Shown one piece after another: positions 25,801 to 37,600 of a stretch of 64,000 bases of DNA. The stretch lies in contig CM055899.1 of the NCBI GenBank assembly GCA_029582155.1, positions 58,321,349-58,385,348 of the forward strand. Direction: 5' to 3'. The stretch is from Panopea generosa. Its lineage: Eukaryota; Mollusca; Bivalvia; Adapedonta; Hiatellidae. Position numbers and translations under genes: made by a program. How positions within the stretch are numbered: position 1 is the first letter of the stretch; each line of letters starts with the position of its first letter. The notes under the pieces were generated by a model, which did no database searches, was not told the DNA's origin, and saw only the letters and a program-made list of their open reading frames with translations.

Positions 25801-27424
25801 CAGTAATGGAGGTGTGATACGCCGTATTTGTACTTTGTACCATTATTCAAAGATACAGCAAAGTGCTTGTACTTTGTATCATTAATCAAAGGTACAGCAA
25901 CACAGATGCGTTACGCCGTATTTGTACTTTGTATCAATAATCAAAGATACAGCAACGGATGTGGGAAAAGCCATACTTGTACTTTGTATAATTAGTCAAA
26001 GATACAGCAATGGAGGTGTGATACGCTGTACTTGTATTTTGTATCGAAGGTAGAGCAACGGAGGTTTGATACTCTGTACTTGTGCTTTGTATCATTAATC
26101 AAAGGTACAAAAACAGAGGTGTGATACGCTATGCTTGTGCTTTGTAGCATTAATCAAACGTACAGCAACAGAGGTATTATACGCTGTGCTTGTGCTTTGT
26201 ATCATTATTCAAATGTACAGCAACAGAGATTTGATACACTGTTCTTGTGCTTTGTCTCATAAATAAAATGTACAGCAATAGAGGTGGGATACGCCCTACT
26301 TGTACTTTGTATCATTAATCAAAGGTACAACAACAGAGGTGCAACACGCTGTACTTGTAATTTGTATCATTAATCAAAGGTTTAGCAACGGAGATGAGAT
26401 AGGCCGTACTTATTTATTGTATCATTAACCAAAGGAACAGCAACGGAGATGCGACACGCTGTACTTGTACTTTGTATCATTTATCAAAGGGTCAGCATCG
26501 GAGGTGCGATATGCCGTACTTGTATTTGTATCGTTAACCAAAGGTACAACGACCGAGGTGCAATACACCGTACTTGTACTTGTACTTTTTATCGTTAACA
26601 CAAGGTAGAGCAACGGAGGTGTGATACGTTGTATTTGTACTTTCTATAATTATTAAAATGTATTTACAATAGAGGTGTGATACGCCGTACTTGTACTTTG
26701 TATCATCAACCAAAGGTACAGCATCGGAGATGTGATGCATTGTTCTTGTACTTTGCATCATTAATTTAATGTACAGCAATATAGGTGTGATATGCCGTAA
26801 TTGTACTTTGAATCATTAACCAAAGGTACAGCATCGGAGTTGTGATACACTGTTCTTGTACTTTGTATTATTAATTTAATGTACAGCAACGTAGGTGTGA
26901 TACGCCGTAATTGTACTTTGTATCATTAATCAGAGGCACAGCAACAGAGGTGTGATACGCCGTAATTGTACTTTGTATCATTAATCAAAGGTACAGCAAC
27001 GGAGGTGTTATACGCCGTAATTGTACTTTGTTTCATTAACGAAAAGTACAGCATTGGAGGTGTGATAAACTGTTCTTGTACTTTGTATCATTAATTTAAT
27101 ATACAGCAACATAGGTGTGATACGCCATACTTGTATTTTGTATCATTTATCAAAGGTACAGCAACAGAGGTGTGATACGCCGTAATTGAACTTTGTATCA
27201 TTTATCAAAGGTACAGCAACAGAGGTGTGGTTCGCTGTACTTGTACTTTGTATCATTTATCAAAGGTACAGCAACAGAGGTGCGGTACGCCGTAGTTGTA
27301 CTTTGTATCATTTATCAAAAGTACAGCAACAGAGGTGTGGTACGCCGTACTTGTACTTTGTATCATTAATCAAAGGTACAGCAACAGGAGTGGTACGCCA
27401 TACTTGTACTTTGTATCATTAATA
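22858..27424. repeat. 55-bp minisatellite, about 83 copies
   Basis: Units contain TTGTATCATTAATCAAAGG, ACAGCAACAGAGGTGTGATA and CGCCGTACTTG. A block at 22909-23417 recurs at 25979-26487 with a constant offset of 3071 bp, no indel and few changes. Near 24440-24930 a two-unit (110 bp) higher-order repeat is present three or more times (marked by GTTACGACAACGGAG). The unit is not a multiple of three and short frames are incidental. Confidence 0.95.
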
Positions 27425-27605
27425 AAAAAATAACCTCAATTCCTCTTTTAGTGAAGCTGGGACCAGATCATCAACGTGTTCAACCTCAATGCTACGTAAC
27501 GGACCCGATTGTGACTGCTAAATCCGATTGACAGACTATAAATGGCCCTCAGCTTTATGGAGGTCGTTCCGGAACTGGTTGGCCCCGGTTTTAGTATATG
27601 ACTAG

Positions 27606-27820
27606 TAGTCCTTCATGGCCGAGTGGTGTAAGGCGTTGTCTCAAGATCGCTTAGCCTGTCACCGCTAAGGTCGTACGTTTGAGTCCTGCTCGCTCCGAAA
27701 ACTTCATGTGAGAAAGTTTCCAGTTAATTGCGGAAGGACGGTGGTTCTACTCAGTATGACTCAGTCTACCAGTAAAACTGAATATGCCATATACAACCTG
27801 AAATGTGTTGAAAATGACCA
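27606..27820 (+). mobile_element. tRNA-derived SINE, type 1 (Ser/Leu-like head)
   Basis: Head GTCCTTCATGGCCGAGTGG has a box A, then CTCAAGATC and a box B-like CGTTTGAGTCC. The body reads GGACGGTGGTTCTACTCAG and ends CTGAAATGTGTTGAAAATGA. It is a full-length plus-strand member of the family whose head is amplified at 34806-38963. Confidence 0.85.
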
Positions 27821-28120
27821 TATACAAATACAGCGGGTAAGTAATCAAAAATATATCGATTTTGTTTTATATATTTAAATACATGTATTCTATATGTTTT
27901 CATTTAGTGTTCACATAATTTTCACATAATTCCTTTTCAAAATTTTGAAACAAGTCGTCTTAAATAATAAATAGTTTACCCTCTTCAATCAATTGAACAA
28001 AATAAATAAATAAATACATTTAGCAACTCCTTTTTACATTATTCCTTATCATTCTATCAACATTTCTTCTTTTCTTGTCTTTATTTCTGGTATTCAGTTC
28101 TTTCATTGATCGACTTTTCT

Positions 28121-28268
28121 TTATATCGTCATAAATTCGTCATCATCACCATCATCATCATCATCAGTTAACCTCTTTCTTTTCCTTCCACGTACGACCT
28201 CGGTGTCACTAACGCATATTCTAATCGGCTGAGTGTGTTCGTCTGTAGTGATATCATAACCTGCCACT
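28121..28268 (-). other. Possible terminal exon or ORF fragment (weak)
   Basis: On the minus strand a frame ends VVRGRKRKRLTDDDDDGDDD plus EFMTI and a stop, giving a basic nuclear-signal-like stretch followed by an acidic tail. A candidate 3' splice site (GTAGTGGCAG) precedes it at about 28255 and AATAAA follows within about 50 bp. The acidic run is encoded by a GAT repeat, so it may be chance. No family is recognised and no other exon was found. Confidence 0.12.
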
Positions 28269-28292
28269 ACGCCTTGATTAACCCAATATAAG

Positions 28293-28450
28293 TATTGAGC
28301 GCGTGGTCCAGTGGTAGAGCATCGATCCCACAATCGGAGGGATCCTCCCCAACCGCTATGTGTTATGTCCTTGAGCAAGACATTTTTTACGCATATTCTT
28401 AGTACCAGTTCTGCCCAAGAAGACTTCGAGCATAATTTGATTAAGTTGTA
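28293..28450 (+). mobile_element. tRNA-derived SINE, type 2 (truncated head)
   Basis: GAGCGCGTGGTCCAGTGG matches the type 2 head at 22537. The region of box B is rearranged (a short deletion joins the head to TCCTTGAGCAAGAC), and the body GCATATTCTTAGTACC and AGACTTCGAGCA is conserved. Confidence 0.75.
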
Positions 28451-29105
28451 ATAACTTGAGGTAAAAAAAATAAATTTAAATAAATTAATAACATTATATT
28501 CCTATTCATTTTTTTTCTATTAACAATAAACACCACATCATTTCCTTGTTAATTAAATTTTCCTGAGGATGATTATTCATATAAATATCCTACATTTGTA
28601 ATGGATGCCTACGTATGTTAATGAGGCATGCATTTACATTAGCTGTGAATAATTCAACAACTATTTTATCTACGTTGAAACCTTAAACAACATCTTACTT
28701 ACATACGTGTTACGTAGATATCTGACGAAAATTTGCCATGCATGCTTGTTGATCAGAAGGTTCACGATATCAGATGTTATTATCGTATCTCCATTAGCGA
28801 GTATGACTTTACACATACATACGCCCTATATTTTTACGTGTTTACTTAGATATGAATTTAGTTATTAATCACAATTATACCCTGTAGTGTATGACCCCGC
28901 AATTCGAAGAATGGTAAAGGGGCATACGGTGTTACTTCTATTCGATCGTTCGTTCGTGTGTTCGTGTGTGCGTCCGTCAAATTGGTTCCCGTTGAATTGA
29001 TTAAGTATTTGCATTTAATCAATATATTACGTTTAAACTATATTTATTTGTTATCAGCATATAATATAAACAATCAATACTTAGCATGCACCTGCCTACA
29101 GGTCA
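28451..29105. other. Non-coding, no recognised feature
   Basis: AT-rich unique sequence. A TTCG/TGTG-rich short stretch near 28943-28970 is the only simple repeat. No gene seen. Confidence 0.5.
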
Positions 29106-29107
29106 GG

Positions 29108-29415
29108 TTCATCGCAGCAGTGGTCTAGTGGTGGAGCGTCCGTCTTACATGCGGAAGGTCTTGGGTTCGATTCCAAGCCAGGTCATACCAAAGACTTGAA
29201 AAATGGTTCTAGAAGTTTCCTTGCTTAGCGCTTAGCAATAAGAGGATAGTTCTTAGTCTGGTCGGCCCTGTATCAGTATAATGTAACTGGGTGGGGTATC
29301 ATACCATGTGTCTGCGCCATGATACGCCACTGTGGCAGCGCTTAGAATACTGCCTCAAGGATATGCACCGATTGACTGAACACTTGTTGAAAGCGAGGCT
29401 AAACACCATACATCA
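29108..29415 (+). mobile_element. tRNA-Val-like SINE, type 3
   Basis: The head reads GTGGTCTAGTGG (box A), CCGTCTTACATGCGG (a 7-base loop with central TAC, as in valine tRNA) and GGGTTCGATTCC (box B). The T-stem has a mismatch and there is no good acceptor stem, so it is not a tRNA gene. The body (ATACCAAAGACTTG, GTCTGGTCGGCC, GGTGGGGTATCATACC) is shared with 33876-34190. Confidence 0.8.
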
Positions 29416-29735
29416 ACAACAGGTCCGGTTCGATATTTGACAATGTCGGTATACATTTACAGGAGTTATGGCCCCTATTCTACTTAATTTACGGTATAAT
29501 TCACCAACATATAGCGAAGACATCCGTATTTTATGTATTACGTCTAGTTCTTATATAAAACGTAAAACGTATATTATGCAAACAAAATACATACTGGCAA
29601 TACACAAAAAGAAAGATACATGACAGACAATACACGAACCTACAGACAAGTTTTAATCTGTTTGAATCTTTATTATACCTACAGAGTTCAATAATTTAAT
29701 ACAGCATCAATTGTGTTTACACGTTTATAGATTAT

Positions 29736-32700
29736 ACTGACAATGCTTGTTATTGTAACAATACTGACAATGCACGTTATTGTAACAATACTGACAAAGC
29801 ATGTAACAATACTGACCATGCATGTTATTGGAACAATAGTGAAAATGTACGTTATTGTAAAAATAGTGACAATGTACGTTATTGTAACAATACTGACAAT
29901 GCATGTTATTGAAAAAAATACTGACAATGCATGCTGTTGTAATAATGCTGACAATGCATGTTATTGTAACAATACTGACCATGCATGATACTGTAACGAT
30001 ACTGATCAAGCATGTTGTTGTAACGATACCGACCATGTATGTTGTTGTAAAAATACTGACAATGCATGCTGTTGTAATAATGCTGACAATGCATGTTATT
30101 GTAACAATACTGACCATGCATGTTATTGTAAAAATACTGACAATGCATGCTTTTGTAATAATGCTGACAATGTACGTTATTGTAACAATACTGACAATGC
30201 ATGTTATTGTAACAATACTGACAATGCATGTTATTGTAACAATACTGACCATGCATGTTATTGTAACAATACTGACCATGCATGTTATTGTAAAAATACT
30301 GACAATGCATGCTTTTGTAATAATGCTGACAATGTACGTTATTGTAAAAATACTGACAATGCATGCTATTGTAATAATACTGACCATGCACGTTATTGTA
30401 TAAATATTGACATATTATTATAACGATACTGACCATGCATGTTATTATAACACTACTGACCATGCATGTTATTGTAATAATACTGACAATGCATGTTATT
30501 GTAACGATACTGACCATGTATGTTATTGTAACGATACTGACCATGCATGTTATTGTAACAATACTGACAATGCATGTTATTGTAACGATACTGCCCATGT
30601 ATGTTGTTGTAACAATAATAACAATGCATGTTTTTGTAACAATACTGACCATGAATGTTGTTGTAACAATACTGACAATGTATGATATTGTAACAATACT
30701 GACAATGCATGTTATTGTAAATATACTGACCATGCATGCAACACTACTGAACATGCATGTTATTGTAACAATACCGACCATGCATGTTATTGTAACAATA
30801 CTGACAATGCATGCTATTGTAACAATACTGACAATGCATGTTGTTGTAACACGACTGACAATGCATGTTATTTTAACAATACTGGCCATGCATGTTATTG
30901 TCATGATAATGACCATGCATGTTGCTGTCACGATACTGACCAAGCCTGTTATTCTAACGATACTGACCATGCATGTTATTGTAACGATACTAAGCATGCA
31001 TCTTATTGTAACGATACTGACAATACATCTTATTGTAACGATACTGACAATACATATTATTGTAACGATACTGACCATGCATGTTATTATAACAATACTG
31101 GCCATGCATGTAATTGTAATGATACTGACAATGCATGTTATTGTAACGATACTGGCCATGCATGTTATTGTAACGATACTGCCCATGTATGTAATTGTTA
31201 CAAGACTGACAATGCATGTTATTTTTTAACAATACTGGCCATGCATGTTATTGTAACAATACTGACAATGCATGTTATTGTAAAAATACTGAGCTGACCA
31301 TGCATGTGATTGTAACAATACTGACCATGCATGTAACAATATTGAACATGCATGTTATTGTAACAATACCGACCATGCATGTTATTGTAACAATACTGAC
31401 AATGCATGCTATTGTAACATTACTGACAATGCATGTTGTTGTAACACGACTGACAATGCATGTTATTTTAATAATACTGGCCAAGCATGTTATTGTCATG
31501 ATATTGACAATGCATGTTATGGTAAAAATACTGAGCTGACCATGCATGTGATTGTAACAATACTGACCATGCATGTAACAATATTGAACATGTATGTTAT
31601 TGTAACAATACCGACCATGCATGTTATTGTAACAATACTGACAATGCATGCTATTGTAACATTACTGACAATGCATGTTGTTGTAACACGACTGACAATG
31701 CATGTTATTTTAATAATACTGGCCAAGCATGTTATTGTCATGATATTGACAATGCATGTTATGGTAAAAATACTGAGCTGACCATGCATGTTGTTGTAAC
31801 GATGATGACCATGCATGTTGTTGTAACGATACTGACCATGCCTGTTATTCTAACGATACTGACCATGCATGTAATTGTAACGATACTAAGCATGCATCTT
31901 ATTTTAACGATACTGACAATACATGTTATTGTAACAATACTGACAATGCATGTTATTGTAACAATACTGACCATGCATGTAACAATAATGACCATGCATG
32001 TTATTGTAACAATACTGACCAAGTATGTTGTTATAATAATACTGATCATGCATAATATTTTAACAATACTGACCATGAATGTTATTGTAAATATACTGAC
32101 CTGACTGTGCATGTTATTGTAACGATACTGACCATGCATGTTATTGTAACGATACTAACCATGCATGTTATTGTAACGATACTGACAATGTATGTTATTT
32201 TAACAATACTGACCACGCATGCGACAATACTGACCATGCATGTTATTGAAACAATACTGACCATGCATGTTATTGTAACGATTCTGACTTTGCATGATAC
32301 TGTAACGATACTGATCAAGCATGTTGTTGTAACGATACCGACCATGTATGTTGTTGTAACAATACTGACCATGCATGTTGTTGTAACGATACTGACCATG
32401 CATGATATTGTAACGATACTGACCATGTATGTTGTTGTAACGATACTGACCATGCATCATATTTAAACGATACTGACCTTGCATGTTGTTGTAATAATAC
32501 CGACCATGCATGATATTGTAACGATACCGGCAATGCATGTTATTGTAACGATACTGACCATGCATGTTATTGTAACGATACTGACCATGCATGTTGTTGT
32601 AACGATACTGACAATGTATGTTATTGTAACGATACTGACCATGCATGCTATTGTAACAATACTGACCTTGCATGTTATTGTAACAATACTGACCATGCAT

Positions 32701-33420
32701 GTTTTTGTAACGATACAGAATGATATTGACCATGCATGTTTTTGTAACTATACTGACCATGCATGCTATTGTAACAATACTGACAATGCATGTTATTGTA
32801 ACAATACTATCCATGCATATTTTTGTAACGAAACTAACAATGCACGTTATTGTAACAATACTGACAATGCACGTTTTTGTCTCAATAATGACAATGTATG
32901 TTATCGTTACAATACTGACAATGCATGATATTGTAACAATACCCACCACGCATATTATTTCAACAAAACTGATTTTCCATGTTATTGTAACAATACTGAC
33001 AATGCATGTTATTGTTAGAAACTGACCATGCATGTTATTGTAACAATACTGACATTGCATGTTATTTTAACGAAACTGACCATGCATGTAATTGTTACAA
33101 TACTGACATTGCATGTTATTGTAACGAAACTGACCATGCATGTTATTGCAACAATACTGACTATACATGTTATTGTAATAATATTGACCATGCGTGTTAT
33201 TGCAACAATATTGACTATACATGTTTGTGTAACAATACTGACAATGCATGTTATTGTTAGAAACTGACCATGCATGTTATTGTAACAATACTGACCATGC
33301 ATGTTATTGCAACAATATTGACTATACATGTTTTTGTAACAATACTGACATTGCATGTTATTGTAACGAAACTGATTATACATATTTTTGTAACAATACT
33401 GACCATGCATGTTATTTTAA
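29736..33420. repeat. 27-bp minisatellite family B, about 136 copies
   Basis: Units combine TTATTGTAACAATACTGA with CCATGCATG or CAATGCATG. Each unit holds two palindromes: ATTGT-A-ACAAT (5-bp arms, one-base loop) and ATGCAT or CATGCATG. A 241-bp higher-order unit starting ACTGAGCTGACC recurs at 31288, 31529 and (start only) 31770. The sequence is open in several frames on both strands (for example YCNNTDHAC), but this follows from the 27-bp period. Confidence 0.96.
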
Positions 33421-33561
33421 GCAGGTTGATGTTAAATCGTTATTCGTGTTTCGTCTTTTGGTATTCAAATAATGTAGCTCTTCAAAAGTGGAGGTAATCA
33501 ATGTTAAGACTACGGCTGGTTTTAAATTGAATATCAAATGACGAGAGACGAATAATCCAGC

Positions 33562-33655
33562 CTTGTTAGCTCAGTCGGTTGAATACGAGACCACTTCGAT
33601 TCTCGGGACTTACAAACTAAATTACTAACATCCGCTCGAAGGGGACTTTAAACCG
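33562..33655 (+). mobile_element. tRNA-like head fragment
   Basis: TTAGCTCAGTCGG is a good box A of the Thr/Ala type, followed by CGATTCTCGGGAC. It lacks a proper T-arm and acceptor stem, so it is treated as a SINE head fragment. Confidence 0.4.
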
Positions 33656-33875
33656 AGTGACGGTGTTATACATTGAGCACGCTTAAATCAGAAGATTCTA
33701 TCCTAAAATGACTAACATTCTTCTGGGACACCGGTTGCTAGGTTAAACAAGCGTGTACACAACGAGAGACGAATAACAAACTAACAGTCTGAAGTGTCAG
33801 TACTATAAATATAAGTAACTTTGACAAGGCTTCTGTTACCATCAACATTTTCATTAGTTTTTCTTAAACACTTTA

Positions 33876-34190
33876 TCCGCCGTGGTGGTCAAAGGGTAAG
33901 AGCGTCCGCCTCGCATGTGGAAGGTGGTAGGTTGGATTCCCGACCGGATCATACCAAATACTTGTAAAAAGGTACTAGAATTTCCTCTCTTGGTGCTGAT
34001 AGTCCTAGGTCTGGTCGGCTCGATGTCAATGTATTGTTGTTGTATGGTGTTTTTTATTCAGTCATATCGCGACGGTGTCTACTTGAATGTATTCTGAGCG
34101 CAGTCACACTAGAGTATCATGCCGCAGACACATGGTATGATACCCCACCCACTCACATTATACTGACACTGGGACGCCCAGATCTAGAAC
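33876..34190 (+). mobile_element. Type 3 SINE with inverted tail
   Basis: The head at 33880-33950 (GTGGTGGTCAAAGGGTAAG, then GGTAGGTTGGATTCCC) and first body half (ATACCAAATACTTG to GGTCTGGTCGGC) run on the plus strand, as at 29108. The second half (about 34060-34190) is in the reverse orientation: GGTATGATACCCCACC is the reverse complement of GGTGGGGTATCATACC in the 29108 copy. So this copy has an internal inversion or is two copies joined head-on. Confidence 0.7.
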
Positions 34191-34287
34191 TCTCTTCTAA
34201 AGAGTAATTATAAAATACATACAAGTATAAGAAGTAACAACAGACGCTGGTCTTCTATATAGTGTATCTTTATCATCGCATGGCATT

Positions 34288-34493
34288 TTACCTATATCCC
34301 AAATATTTCTTACAGACACTATCCAAAGCAGCAAAGGCATCTCCGTCTGTTAACACACTCAGCTTGCTGATTTCGTTATTTTTGTTGAGAGTATTGTTAT
34401 GACAAAATTGTTTCGAGATTTTAACATACATTGGCAAAACTGCCTCGATCTGCCGGGCTGACCGTGAATGGACAGTGACGGGAAGCAGCAGTT
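34288..34493 (-). CDS. Candidate terminal coding exon, unidentified
   Basis: A 68-codon minus-strand frame without a start codon at its beginning. It follows a possible splice acceptor (GTCTAAGTAAG) and ends at a TAA at 34288. It begins ELLLPVTVHSRSARQ, continues QIEAVLPMYVKISKQF and closes DSVCKKYLGYR. Its base composition is richer in GC than the surroundings and there is an upstream in-frame stop, as expected if an intron lies there. I do not recognise the family. No upstream exon was found before the repeat array at 34.6 kb, so it could be a gene fragment carried with repeats or a chance frame. Confidence 0.25.
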
Positions 34494-34627
34494 CTTACTT
34501 AGACCACAGTCACGTTCACAAGGAACATTCTGTTTGGAAATAAAAATATGTATTTATTTAAAGTTTGTTATAAATTTGACGATAAGATTTCAAGTGAAAA
34601 AAATTGATACATCTTATATACATTTTA

Positions 34628-37600
34628 AGGGGGTTTAACGCCTTTTTTAACATATTCCAGGTTATCTATGGCATATCCAGATTTACTGGTTGAGGAAGAC
34701 CTCAGATTGAGACAGACTGAGTAGAACCACCGTCCTTCCGCAAGTAACTGGACACTTTCTCACGTAAAGTCTTTGGAGCGAACGTGACTCGAACCTATGA
34801 CCTTAGCGGTGAGAGGTAAGTAATCTTGAGACGGCGCCTTAGACCACTCGGCCACGGAGGACCTGGTGAGAGGTAAGTGATCTTGAGACGGCGCCTTAGA
34901 CCACTCGGCCACGAAGGACCTGGTGAGAGGTTAATAATCTTGAGACGGCGCCTTAGACCACTCGGCTACGAAGGACCTGGTGAGAGGTAAATGATCTTGA
35001 GACGGCGCCTTAGACCACTCGGCCACGAAGGACCTGGTGAGAGGTAAATGATCTTGAGACGGCGCCTTAGACCACTCGGCCACGAAGGACCTGGTGAGAG
35101 GTAAATGATCTTGAGACGGCGCCTTAGACCACTCGGCCACGAAGGACCTGGTGAGAAGTAAATGATCTTGAGACGGCGCCTTAGACCACTCGGCCACGAA
35201 GGACCTGGTGAGAGGTAAATGATCTTGAGACGGCGCCTTAGACCACTCGGCCACGAAGGACCTGGTGAGAGGTTAATAATCTTGAGACGGCGCCTTAGAC
35301 CACTCGGCCACGGAGGATCTGGTGAGAGGTAAATGATCTTGAGACGGCGCCTTAGACCACTCGGCCACGAAGGACCTGGTGAGAAGAAAATGATCTTGAG
35401 ACGGCGCCTTAGACCACTCGGCCACGAAGGACCTGGTGAGAGGTTAATAATCTTGAGACGGCGCCTTAGACCACTCGGCCACGAAGGACCTGGTGAGAGG
35501 TAAATGATCTTGAGACGGCGACTTAGACCACTCGGCCACGAAGGACCTGGTGAGAGGTAAATAATCTTGAGACGGCGCCTTAGACCACTCGGCCACGGAG
35601 AACTTGGTGAGAAGTAAGTGATCTTGAGATGGCGCCTTAGATCACTCAACCACGGCGGAGCTGGTGAGATGTAAATGATCTTGAGACGGCGCCTTAGACC
35701 ACTCGGCCACGAAGGACGTGGTGAGAAGTAAGTGATCTTGAGACGGCGCCTTAGACCACTCGGCCACGAAGGACCTGGTGAGAGGTAAATGATCTTGAGA
35801 CGGCGCCTTAGACCACTCGGCCACGAAGGACCTGGTGAGAGGTAAATGATCTTGAGACGGCGCCTTAGACCACTCGGCCATGAAGGACCTGGTGAGAGGT
35901 TAATAATCTTGAGACGGCGCCTTAGACCACTCGGCCACGGAGGACCTGGTGAGAGGTAAATGATCTTGAGACGGCGCCTTAGACCACTCGGCCACGAAGG
36001 ACCTGGTGAGAGGTAAATAATCTTGAGACGGCGCCTTAGACCACTCGGCCACGGAGGATCTGGTGAGAGGTAAATGATCTTGAGACGGCGCCTTAGACCA
36101 CTCGGCCACTGAGGACCTGGTGAGAAGAAAATGATCTTGAGACGGCGCCTTAGACCACTCGGCCACGAAGGACCTGGTGAGAGGTTAATAATCTTGAGAC
36201 GGCGCCTTAGACCACTCGGCCACGGAGAAACTGGTGAGAAGTAAATGATCTTGAGACGCGCCTTAGACCACTCGGCCACGAAGGACCTGGTGAGAGGTAA
36301 ATGATCTTGAGACGGCGCCTTAGACCACTCGGCCACGAAGGACCTGGTGAGAGGTTAATAATCTTGAGACGGCGCCTTAGACCACTCGGCCACGGAGAAA
36401 CTGGTGAGAAGTAAATGATCTTGAGACGCGCCTTAGACCACTCGGCCACGAAGGACCTGGTGAGAGGTAAATGATCTTGAGACGGCGCCTTAGACCACTC
36501 GGCCACGGAGGACCTGGTGAGAGGTAAATAATCTTGAGACGGCGCCTTAGACCACTCGGCCACGGAGAACCTGGTGAGAAGTAAGTGATCTTGAGATGGC
36601 GCCTTAGATCACTCAACCACGGCGGAGCTGGTGAGAGGTAAATGATCTTGAGACGGCGCCTTAGACCACTCGGCCACGAAGGACGTGGTGAGAAGTAAGT
36701 GATCTTGAGACGGCGCCTTAGACCACTCGGCCACGAAGGACCTGGTGAGAGGTAAATGATCTTGAGACGGCGCCTTAGACCACTCGGCCACGGAGGACCT
36801 GGTGAAAGTAGGTGATCTTGAGACGGCGCCTTAGACCACTCGGCCACGGAGGACCTGGTGAGAGGTAAATAATCTTGAGACGGCGCCTTAGACCACTCGG
36901 CCACGGAGAACCTGGTGAGAAGTAAATGATCTTGAGATGGCGCCTTAGATCACTCAACCACGGCGGAGCTGGTGAGAGGTAAATGATCTTGAGACGGCGC
37001 CTTAGAACACTCGGCCACGAAGGACGTGGTGAGAAGTAAGTGATCTTGAGACGGCGCCTTAGACCACTCGGCCACGAAGGACCTGGTGAGAGGTAAATGA
37101 TCTTGAGACGGCGCCTTAGACCACTCGGCCACGGAGGACCTGGTGAAAGTAGGTGATCTTGAGACGGCGCCTTAGACCACTCGGCCACGGAGGACCTGAT
37201 GAGAGGTAAATGATCTTGAGACGGCGACTTAGACCACTCTGCCGCGGAGGACCTGGTGAGAAGTAAGTGATCTTGAGACGGCGCCTTAGACCACTCGGCC
37301 ACGGAGGACCTGGTGAGAGGTAAATGATCTTGAGATGGCGCCTTAGATCACTCAACCACGGCGGAGCTGGTGAGAGGTAAATGATCTTGAGACGGCGCCT
37401 TAGACCACTCGGCCACGAAGGACCTGGTTAGAAGTAAGTGATCTTGAGACGGCGCCTTAGACCACTCGGCCACGAAGGACCTGGTGAGAAGTAAGTGATC
37501 TTGAGACGGCGCCTTAGACCACTCGGCCACGGAGGACCTGGTGAAAGTAGGTGATCTTGAGACGGCGCCTTAGACCACTCGGCCACAGAGGACCTGGTGA

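Noticed and set aside
22858-27424. CRISPR array suggested by regular 55-bp repeats
   Set aside because: The entire unit is repeated with no unique spacers, so it is an ordinary minisatellite.
29118-29190. A functional valine tRNA gene
   Set aside because: The anticodon arm is good, but the T-stem has a mismatch, the acceptor stem does not pair, and the sequence runs into a shared SINE body.
29725-31186. A 426-codon frame rich in Ile, Val, Thr and Met that looks like membrane helices
   Set aside because: It arises from the 27-bp family B repeat. The opposite strand is also open, and hydrophobicity comes from the AT-rich unit.
34966-36336. A 456-codon minus-strand frame of 19-residue repeats
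   Set aside because: It is a translation of the 57-bp SINE-head array. The other frames are equally open and the sequence is explained by the tRNA-derived head.
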